Of a stretch of 64,000 bases of DNA, positions 26,915 to 36,300 are shown in pieces. The stretch is taken from contig JAZKBN010000041.1 in assembly GCA_040388605.1 (NCBI GenBank), positions 57,251-121,250 of the forward strand. Reading direction: 5' to 3'. Under the pieces are notes generated by a model, which did not search any database, had not been told where the DNA came from, and was given only the letters and a program-made list of their open reading frames with translations. Within the stretch, counting starts at the first letter, position 1, and each line of letters begins with the position of its first letter. The DNA comes from JAZKBN01 sp040388605. GTDB lineage: Bacteria; Bacteroidota; Bacteroidia; Cytophagales; Flexibacteraceae. The translations under genes were made by a program, and so were the position numbers.

Positions 26915-27433
26915 ATGATGAGAGCACATAAAGGTATGCGTCCGCAGGATATTGTAATCCTGCTTAAACTGGTAGCCCTGGGTAACAAGCCCTGGACCTA
27001 TCGTTCCTTAGCCGCTGACCTGTATATGAGCGTTTCGGAAGTGGCGGAGTCTTTGAACAGGAGCGCTTTGGCGAGGTTGTATAACGATACCTCTAAAAAA
27101 GTTAACAGGTTAACTTTCATGGAGTTTATACAATATGGCTTCTCCCATGTTTTTCCGCAAATACCGGGTAATGATGCAGCCGGTATTGCCACCGCACACG
27201 GACACCCTTTTTATAAGGAGCGTATAATAAGCAATAATTCATTTGTTTGGCCCAACCCCGGAGGTAAAGATTCCGGACCGGCAGTTATGCCCCTGCATAA
27301 AGGCGTGCCACTTGCTGTTCAAACCGATGAGCTGCTGTATAAGCTTTTGGCTGAAGCAGATATCTTACGCTTTGGCCGTGCAAGGGAAAAGAATTTGGCA
27401 ATTGAAGAGCTTAAGAAGGAGATACTCAGCTGA
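26915..27433 (+). CDS. HTH regulator/antitoxin of an AbiE-like module
   Basis: 172 residues, with a winged-helix-type N-terminal region (WTYRSLAADLYMSVSEVAESLNRS, about 27-50). Stop overlaps the next start by one base. The arrangement HTH gene followed by a nucleotidyltransferase matches AbiEi/AbiEii-like type IV toxin-antitoxin systems, in which the first protein represses transcription and counteracts the toxin. The palindrome upstream supports autoregulation. Starts at 26915, 26918 or 26936 are all possible. Family not assigned precisely. Confidence 0.75.
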   Translation: MMRAHKGMRPQDIVILLKLVALGNKPWTYRSLAADLYMSVSEVAESLNRSALARLYNDTSKKVNRLTFMEFIQYGFSHVFPQIPGNDAAGIATAHGHPFYKERIISNNSFVWPNPGGKDSGPAVMPLHKGVPLAVQTDELLYKLLAEADILRFGRAREKNLAIEELKKEILS

Positions 27434-28119
27434 TGCACCACATAAACATAACAAGGATAAAGGCAGTTCATCATGCACTTCGTGAACTGGGTAACGAAGT
27501 TGTATTTGTTGGCGGTGCAACAGTATCGTTGTACTCCGATACAAGCGTTGATGATGCCCGGCCAACCGATGATGTGGATATACTCGTAGAGGTAGCCAAC
27601 AGGTTCGGGTATTTTAATATAGAAGAAAAGCTCCGCGAAAGGGGATTTGTTAACGACAGCCAATCAGGTGTTATTTGCCGCTATGAAGTACAGGGAATTA
27701 CTGTTGATGTAATGCCTACATCGCCTGACATTCTCGGGTTTTCGAATGTCTGGTATAAAGACGGCTTTGCTACTTCTACGGAGTATGAAATACCCGGCGG
27801 ACCTACAATAAACATTTTCAGGCCGGAGTACTTATTAGCCACAAAGCTTGAAGCATTTAAAAGCCGGGGCCAGGGAGACGGGCGTACAAGCAATGATTTC
27901 AGCGATATAGTATTTGTGCTCAACAACCGAACTGTAATTTGGGAGGAACTCAAAAAGGCGAAGCCTGAAATACGTGATTACCTGAGAAAAGAATTTAAGC
28001 GGCTGTCGGAGACTGAATATTTCGATGAATGGCTGGAAGCACACCTTGATTATAAAGACAAACCAAGGCAGGTCTTTATTCTGACATCATTAGAACAATT
28101 TTTAAATACCGACCTGTAA
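27433..28119 (+). CDS. AbiEii-like nucleotidyltransferase toxin
   Basis: 228 residues of the nucleotidyltransferase fold: GG at 27-28 (VFVGGAT), catalytic D47 and D49 (RPTDDVDILVE), third acidic D91 (ITVDVMP), and the C-terminal helical region. This pattern fits the AbiEii/MNT group, toxins that add nucleotides to tRNA or proteins. It overlaps the regulator gene by one base, so expression is coupled. Substrate unknown. Confidence 0.85.
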   Translation: MHHINITRIKAVHHALRELGNEVVFVGGATVSLYSDTSVDDARPTDDVDILVEVANRFGYFNIEEKLRERGFVNDSQSGVICRYEVQGITVDVMPTSPDILGFSNVWYKDGFATSTEYEIPGGPTINIFRPEYLLATKLEAFKSRGQGDGRTSNDFSDIVFVLNNRTVIWEELKKAKPEIRDYLRKEFKRLSETEYFDEWLEAHLDYKDKPRQVFILTSLEQFLNTDL

Positions 28120-28150
28120 ACCTGCAATCAGTTTCAGCAATTGTAATTAA

Positions 28151-28182
28151 AGAAGCCTGTCAACTTGCGCTGACAGGCTTCT
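28151..28182. terminator. Bidirectional terminator between AbiE-like module and thrS
   Basis: 12-bp perfect stem AGAAGCCTGTCA/TGACAGGCTTCT (28151-28162 and 28171-28182), loop of 8. It serves the plus-strand module and the convergent thrS gene. The T runs on either side are short. Confidence 0.75.
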
Positions 28183-28209
28183 TCATTATAAGTAAGAACC
28201 AAGAGGCAA

Positions 28210-30063
28210 TTACCCTTCCTTCACAACTGCCGGATTTACGGGCACATCGGTTGGCAGGGCATCACCGAAATTATCCATAAGTCGGCTGGCACGCATGCGT
28301 TTCAGGGTGGCAATGGCTTCTGCAAGCGGCATGGTAATTTGCTGTTGGCTGCTGTACCTGCGCCAGGTTACGGTTTGCTCCTCGGCCTCACGGCCGCCGA
28401 TTACCCAAATATTAGGTATTTTAGAAGTAATGGCCGTACGCATTTTCTTGCCCAGGCTGTTACTGCTGTCGTCCACACTTGCGCGCAGCATTTCGGCGTG
28501 TAATTGCTTTTGGGCGTTGTGGCTGTATTCAAAAGCCATTTCAGCAACAGGAATTATCATTACCTGTGTAGGGGCCAGCCAGGTGGGGAATGCCCCGCCG
28601 TAAGCTTCTATCAGGAAGCTTATCATGCGCTCATGGGTACTGAGCGGCGCACGGTGAATAATTAGCGGGCGCTTTTGGCTGCCGTCCTGCGCGGTAAAGC
28701 TGAGGTTGAAGCGTTCCGCCATCACAAAATCGAGTTGGCAGGTGCTTACGGTTTCTTCCTTATCGAGCACATTTTTAAGCTGCACATCAATTTTGGGTCC
28801 GTAGAAAGCGGCTTCGCCTTCTTCTTCCACAAAATCAATTTCAAGCTCGGTAAGCACTTCACGAATCAGGCCTTCGGCTTTCAGCCATTCTTCTTCCGCG
28901 CTCACGAATTTAGTGTTGTCTGCGCTGTGCTTGCTCAGGCGCACCTTGAAATCGCCGAGTCGGAGATGGGTGTAATACAGCTTATACAGCTCCATTACGC
29001 TCTTCATTTCTTCCTTAACGGTATCAGGGTCGCAGTAGATGTGGGCATCGTTCATGCACATGGCGCGCACACGCATGAGGCCGCTGAGCGAGCCGCGTTT
29101 TTCATAACGGTAATCGTTACCATATTCAGCCAGCCTGATAGGCAAATCGCGGTAGCTGTGCATGCGCGCGCTGAATACCTTATGGTGATGCGGGCAGTTC
29201 ATTGGGCGCAGGTAATACCTGTCTTCGTCTTCCAGTTCCATGGGCGGGAACATGGTATCTTTGTAATAAGGCAGGTGTCCGGAAGTATAGTAAAGCTGCT
29301 CGCGGGTAATTACCGGGGTGCTCACACGCTGATAACCATAACGGAATTCCTCCTGCTTGGCCCATGCCTCCAGCTCATCACGAATAACGGTGCCGTTGGG
29401 GAGCCAAAGTGGCAGGCCGCTGCCTATCTCTTCATCGAACTCGAAAATATCAAGCTCCTTGCCCAGCTTGCGGTGATCGCGCTGGCGGGCAAGCTCGCGC
29501 CTTTCTATATACTCCTTCAGATCGGCATTTTGCAGGAAGGCCAGGCCGTAAATACGGGTAAGCATGGGGTTCTTTTCAGAACCGCGCCAATAAGAGCCGG
29601 CGGTTTTATCGAGCTTGAAGCTTGCCTTCGGCACTTCGCCGGTATGGGCCAGGTGCGGACCTTCGCACATATCTATAAACGGACCGTTGCGGTAAAAACC
29701 GAGCATGCCGTTATGAGCAAAGCCTTTATCGGCGAGCTCCTGTGCGTATTCGGCTTTGTATTTCTGGCCGCCGGCCAGCAGTGAAGCAATGGCGTCTTCC
29801 ACCGTCAGCTCGCTTTGCTCGAACGTTTGCTTTTCCTTAATGATTTTGTACATGGCCTCTTCTATGGCCTTGAAATCGGCTTCCGTAAGCGGGTTGCCCT
29901 GAAAATCAAAATCGTAGTAAAAGCCGTTGTCTACCGGGGGCCCAAAGCCAAGCTTGGCATCGGGCCTGAACGTGAGCACCGCCTGCGCCAAAATATGCGA
30001 CAGCGAATGCCTCAGCCGGTATAGCGGGGTCTGTTTTTCTGCGGGAAGCGCGTATTCTTCCAT
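28210..30063 (-). CDS. thrS: Threonyl-tRNA synthetase lacking the TGS domain
   Basis: Charges tRNA-Thr. 617 residues. The protein starts close to the editing domain, whose HxxxH motif is at 19-23 (HSLSHI), so the usual N-terminal TGS domain (about 60 residues) is absent. The catalytic core is intact: MNCPHH (Cys near 288), EKRGSLSGLMRVR, DAHIYC and the zinc-ligand helix IHRAPLSTHERM, then the anticodon-binding domain. The upstream sequence in frame has a stop at 30094-30096 and no TGS-like coding. The C-terminus is about 30 residues longer than usual. Confidence 0.95.
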   Translation of the reverse strand: MEEYALPAEKQTPLYRLRHSLSHILAQAVLTFRPDAKLGFGPPVDNGFYYDFDFQGNPLTEADFKAIEEAMYKIIKEKQTFEQSELTVEDAIASLLAGGQKYKAEYAQELADKGFAHNGMLGFYRNGPFIDMCEGPHLAHTGEVPKASFKLDKTAGSYWRGSEKNPMLTRIYGLAFLQNADLKEYIERRELARQRDHRKLGKELDIFEFDEEIGSGLPLWLPNGTVIRDELEAWAKQEEFRYGYQRVSTPVITREQLYYTSGHLPYYKDTMFPPMELEDEDRYYLRPMNCPHHHKVFSARMHSYRDLPIRLAEYGNDYRYEKRGSLSGLMRVRAMCMNDAHIYCDPDTVKEEMKSVMELYKLYYTHLRLGDFKVRLSKHSADNTKFVSAEEEWLKAEGLIREVLTELEIDFVEEEGEAAFYGPKIDVQLKNVLDKEETVSTCQLDFVMAERFNLSFTAQDGSQKRPLIIHRAPLSTHERMISFLIEAYGGAFPTWLAPTQVMIIPVAEMAFEYSHNAQKQLHAEMLRASVDDSSNSLGKKMRTAITSKIPNIWVIGGREAEEQTVTWRRYSSQQQITMPLAEAIATLKRMRASRLMDNFGDALPTDVPVNPAVVKEG

Positions 30064-30360
30064 ATTTAAAGGTATGAGCCCATCGGCTCGGTTTTATTGT
30101 AAAGGTTGCAAAGGAACGAAAAAAAGCGGGGATTGGCGAGAGGGGAATGGCTATACTTTACCAATCCCTTTCAGAAATGCGGCATATTTCCGCTTATAAA
30201 GCCCACCCGGTTCGCAATGCATTCTTTTGTAATTAATTGGTCAGCAAGTAAAGGCATCTGATGCTGCAAATGCAACCTACCACCCTGCATCCTTTTCACT
30301 TATACTTTTCCTTAAAAATATTAAATTGCGCTTTAAGTGCCATTCGGCTTGTTCACTGTT

Positions 30361-33300
30361 ATGTATAATTTTCGCTTTGCAGTCCTTTTAATAACCTGCA
30401 TTATATCAGTCTTTTGTCTTCATGCGGGGCCTGCGGGCAGGGTAAAACCCGGTCCCCGGAAATCAGGGGCGCATGCAAATACGGGGGTGAATGGTACAGC
30501 TGCCGCAGCCATACCTGCCAACCGACCCATGCTGGTTTGCCCGGCGCCTCTTGTAACCCAATCTGGCCCGGTATCTTTTTGCGCAGGCGCAAGCGTTACG
30601 CTTTCGGGTCCTGCCGGGGGCAGGGTTACGGTTTCAACCATTGCGGCGCATACCGAAGACGGTTACGAGGCATATTTCAACGGCCCGGCCGGCGTATTTA
30701 CAGATAACGACGGTACCACTTATGTAACCGACTCCTGGAGCCACCGCATTCGCAAAATTACGGCACAGGGCCTGGTTACCACAATTGCCGGCGGCTACCA
30801 GGGGTACCAGAATGGTACAGGCGAAAATGCATGGTTTCGCATACCAACCGGCATACTAAAAGATAATGCAGGCAACCTTGTTGTTTCAGACTCCTATAAC
30901 GATGTTATACGCCTGATAAGCCCCGGTAATGCAGTAACAACCATTGCAGGGGTCTACAGTACCGGCGGCTTTGCCGATGGCATGGCTCTCGGGAGCAGGT
31001 TTAACAGCCCCATGGGCATTGCCAAAGACGGGGCCGGTAACATTTACATTGCCGATGCCCAAAACTACAAAATCAGGAAGCTTTCAACAGATGGTTTGGT
31101 AAGCACTTTTGCCGGAGGATACGCAGGTTTTTTAAACGGGCAGGGAACAGGCGCAAAGTTCAATGAGCCTTCGGGGGTAGCCGTTGATAATGCCGGAAAC
31201 GTATATGTGGCAGATTACGGCAACCATGCCATCAGGAAAATTACCCCGGCAGGCGATGTGAGCACTCTTGCCGGCAGTGCTGCCGGAAAACCCGGCCTCG
31301 CCGATGGTATGGGCACAAACGCATCGTTCAACAACCCGACTGCAGTGGCTGTTGATGCTTCCGGCAATGTATATGTTACCGACCAGGGAAACCACCGCAT
31401 ACGCAAAATTACCCCGGCCGGCCTTGTAAGCACCTTTGCCGGCTCCTCCGACGGAAGTGAAGACGGCCCTGCCCTTGAAGCCGGCTTCAGCAGCCCCATC
31501 GGCTTATGCATTGATATGTACGGCAATATAACAGTAGCCGATGCCAGTAATGAGCTTATACGTAAAATAACCGTTGAGCCCGTTTACACCGCCTATTTAT
31601 GGTCAAACGGCTCAACTTCACAGAACTTAAGGGTAACAGCATCGGGCAGCTATACGCTGCGCACAGTATCAAACGGCTGCACTTCTGAGCCGTCTTTACC
31701 CGTGGTTGTAACTGTAAGCGGCATAAGCCCGCCCATACCAACAATTACCGCAGGGGGTGCAACAAGCTTTTGCTTCGGAAAAACGGTGGTGCTCAGCTCC
31801 TCTGCCCAAGCCGGCAATTACTGGAGCAACGGCGATACTACTGCAAGTATTTCAGTAAGGGCTTCGGGTACTTACAGCGTAAAAACAATCAGTAATGAAT
31901 GCACTTCCGATGCATCGAATGCCGTAACGGTAAATGTTACCCAAACAGCCGGGCCAACCATAAGCGCTGCAGGTCCGGTAAACGTTTGCGCAGGAGGCAC
32001 GGTTACGCTGCGCTCTTCGGTAACAGCAGGGAACTTGTGGAGCAACGGTGCAACCTCCCAAAGCATTACAGTAAACGCTTCTGGCAAATATTATGTTGCC
32101 ACTGTTTCGGGCGGCTGTACTTCGAGGAACAGCAATACAATTAAGGTAAAGATAGCCACTCCTTACAAGCCTTTTGTTAATGTAAGCGGCAGTACACAAC
32201 TCTGCGCCGGCAGCAGCGTAACCCTTACTGCCCCCTCATCAGACGAAGCAATTGTAAGCACGCTCGCCGGCTCCGATTCAGGCGATGCTGTAGGCCAGGG
32301 CGCCGAAGCAAAATTTGACCGGCCGGTAGGTATTGCCCGCTATGGCGGTAATTTTTATGTAACAGATTACTACAATAACAATGTAAAGAAAATTACCCCT
32401 GAAGGCTTGGTTACATCATTTTACGATATAGGAGATCCCTGGGGCATTGCCTTTGATACCTCCGGGAACATGTATATTTCAACATCAGCCGGAGATTGCC
32501 AGATTCTGAAGGTAAAAGACGGAAGAAGAAAGCTGCTGGCCGGCGATGAGCTTGCATTTATTGACGGCATAGGCCCGCAAGCCTCTTTCTTTCACCCCCG
32601 GGGCATTACGCTCGATGATTTCGGAAACGTTTTTGTGGCTGATTGGGGTAACCAGTGCATTCGTAAGGTAACTTCGGCAGGTGATGCAACCACCTTTGCC
32701 GGCTCCTGGAGGGATGGGTGGCTCGACGGTGAAGGAATTGGTGCAAAATTTTATTTCCCGACCGGGATTGAAGCAGGCCCTGATGGTAACCTCTATGTAG
32801 CCGACAGGGACAACAGCCGGATTCGTAAAATTACAGGCAATGTGGTGAGCACGGTTGCCGGCAACGGCAGTTTTGGCCTTGCAGACGGGCAGGGACAGGC
32901 TGCAGTATTAAATGGCCCATCCGGCCTTATCTTCGACCCCAACGGCAATATGTATGTGGCAGACTTCAGCTGCATCAGGAAAATTACCCCCGGCGGCAAA
33001 GTAACAACAGTGGCCGGCAATAATACACCCGGCTTTGCCGATGGTTTGGGCTCTGCCGCACGCTTTAATCTGCTTGAAGACCTTGAGATTGACGAAGACG
33101 GTGTACTGTATGCTGTAGATTTCAGAAACCGCCGCATCAGGAAAATTATTCCGGGCGCCGACATAGATGCATACATCTGGTCTGACGGTTCAAGGGCGCA
33201 AAAGCTGACCACAACCCAGGCCGGAAACTATACCGTGCGCGTGGTGGTAAACGGATGCACATCTTTACCCAGCGATCCCGTTACCGTAACGGTTAACCAG

Positions 33301-36300
33301 GTGCCGGCCGGGCCGGTAATAACTTATAACGGACCCCTGACTCTTTGCAATAATCAAACAGCAACCCTTACATCATCGGCTGCAACAGGTAACCTTTGGA
33401 GCACCGGAGATACTACCCAAAGCATTACAGCAGAATATTACGGGTATTATTCAGTGCGCACCATAATAGGGCACTGCACATCGGCGGTAAGCAATGTTAT
33501 TACCCTCAATTGGGACTATGCAAATCCGCCTCGTATTGCAGCTTCGGGCTCACTTGATTTTTGCTCTAACAACCGGGTAGTACTTACAACCGACATCAGC
33601 TCATGGGCGGGGCAGAATTTATTGTGGAGTAACGGCCAAACCGGCCCGAGCATCATTGTTAATACCCCGGGCACATATTCAGTAGTATATATAACCGGTA
33701 ACTGTACTTCAGATGCCTCTGTTGCCGTAAACGTTACTGTTAGGCCCGCCCCTGAGCAGCCGGTTATTACGGCTTCGGGCCCGCTGGAAATTTGCTATAA
33801 CGAAATGCTTACGCTAACTTCTTCATCCCCGGTAAATAACCTTTGGAGCACCGGCGAAACCACGCAAAGCATAACTGCTTCCACATCGGGCAGCTACAGT
33901 GTTAAGACTATACTTGGAGGATGTACTTCGGTATCGTCANNNNNNNNNNCGGTAAAAGTGCTTGGCGGCGACTGTAATTCTTTAAGCACAAAGGTGCAGG
34001 TACGCAAGGCAAATATGCTGCAACCCTTTATAGTTTCACCATCTAAGCCTATAGTTTGCGCAGGCCAAAGAAGAAACCTGAGGGCCGCAGGCAACATGCA
34101 CGTTTCAGTAGCAACGGTTGCGGGCGGCACACACGGTTTTGCAGATGGTTATGGCAATACAGCCAGGTTTAAACATCCCTTAGGCTGCAACACCAATCAA
34201 TACGGAACTATAATTCTGGCAGATGATTCCAACTCTGCCATAAGAGGCGTTTACCAATACGGAATGGTATATACGCCTAATAGCTTTACCCCGGCAGATC
34301 GTATTACCGATGTGGCTGTTACGCCCGTTAATTTTGTTTGCCTTGCAAACCCGGGCAAAAACGTGGTAAGCTACCTGGTTTACAGAAACCCGTCTTTATT
34401 GGGCTCGTTTGGTATAAGATCAGATACAGGGGGCTATGCTGAAGGCAATTCACTGAGCGCAAGATTTAACAACCCCACATCGGTATGCTTCGACAGCGCA
34501 GGCAATCTATATATAGCAGATGCAGGGAATTTCAGGATTCGTAAACTAAACAGCTACACCATTGAAGATTTCGGAGACAGAACATGGTCGTCCACTATAG
34601 CCGGTAGCGGGGTGCAGGGTTTTGCCGACGGCCCCGGTAATGTGGCACAATTCAATGATTTAAGAGGCGTTTGCGCCGATAAGGCCGGTAATGTATTTGT
34701 ACTTGACGGCAACCGGGTACGTAAAGTAAGTCCCGCCGGCTACGTAAGCACCATTGCCGGCAGCCCCGAAGCCGGGTATGTAAATGAACAGGGCGAAGAT
34801 GCAAGGTTCAACGATCCCAAGGGCATTGAATGCGATGAAAACGGAAATGTTTACGTTACCGATTTCGGCAACCACTGCATTCGGCTTATTGACAATTATG
34901 GTTTTGTATTTACGCTTGCCGGCAAACCCGATTCACCGGGCAATGCCGACGGTTCAGGCAGCGCGGAAGAGGGCGGCACAGCAGCGCAGTTCACTGGTCC
35001 GTACGGAATATGCCGTAGCAAGACAGGCAGCCTGTTTATAACAGATGCAACATCTGACCGGGTAAGATCAATAAATTTTCTTGACCGGTATTATTGGAGC
35101 AACGGCGAAACACCATCTTCAATAAATGTAAGCACCGCGGGCAGCTATTCGGTGCAGGCCATTTATAACGGCTGTACATCTGAAGTTTCGCCGACGTTCG
35201 AGGTTGAATTTACAAGCCCGCCTGCCCCGGCAATCAGTTATTTGGGAAACTACACTGCCTCCGTACAGGTATGCCAAGGCGACACAATAGAACTCAGCTC
35301 AGACAGCCCGACAGGTAACCTGTGGAGCAACGGCGATAATGCCCAAACCATAAGAGTGAGCAGGAACGGTACTTTCAGTTTAAGAACCACATTATCGGGT
35401 TGTACATCGGCAGTAAGCAATTCCGTATCGGTTACATTTCTCAGTAATGCCAAGGCTACGGCCTATGCCCTGGGTGCGCTTAATTTCTGCGAAGGTGATT
35501 CTGTAATTTTAAGATCAGGTTCGCTTTATGGCAATATCTGGAGCACCGGCGATACAACACGCAACATTACAGTACACAGCTATGGCGATTATACAGTGCA
35601 AACCCAAAGGGGTATATGCCTTTCACCACCCAGCAATGTATTTGCCGTGAGGCCAATACCCGAAATCCCCATACCGGTAATTACAGTAGACGGGGATTTG
35701 CAGACATGCGGGGTGGCTTCGGTCAGGCTCACATCATCAGCTGCCATAGGCAACCGGTGGGGCGGTCCCCATTTAGGCGATACCGCACAAAGTATAGTTG
35801 TAACAGAATCAGGCGATTATAATGTGCAGGTGGTTTTTGCACGTTGCTCTGCAGTGAGCGCATTTGTGCATATCGAAATTTCAAACCCGAAGAAGCCTGA
35901 AATCACATCTTCGGCCGGGGCCCCGGTTATTTGTGAAGGTACAGGTACCATACTTTCAGTTCGCGGGGCCGATGTAGCGCAAACGGTAAGCACTTTGGCC
36001 GGTTCAAGCCAAGGCTATACAGATGGCATTTCGACATCGGCAAAATTCGCTTCGGTTAAGAACATAGTTACAGATAATGCAGGCAACATTTTTGTGGCCG
36101 ATGCAACCAACAACTGTATCAGGAAAATAAGCCCGACCGGAATGGTAAGCACTTTTGCAGGCAGCCGTACCGCGGGTTTAGTGAATGGTGATGCAGGATC
36201 GGCAAGGTTCAGCCAACCGTATGCCTTGGCAATAGATGCCAACAACAATATGTTTGTTTGCGACTATAATAATGGTGTAATCAGGAAAATTACACCCGCG

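Noticed and set aside
28675..29784. Long plus-strand open frame (369 codons) opposite thrS
   Set aside because: It is a reverse-strand shadow of thrS without a known domain; the opposite strand has clear catalytic motifs.
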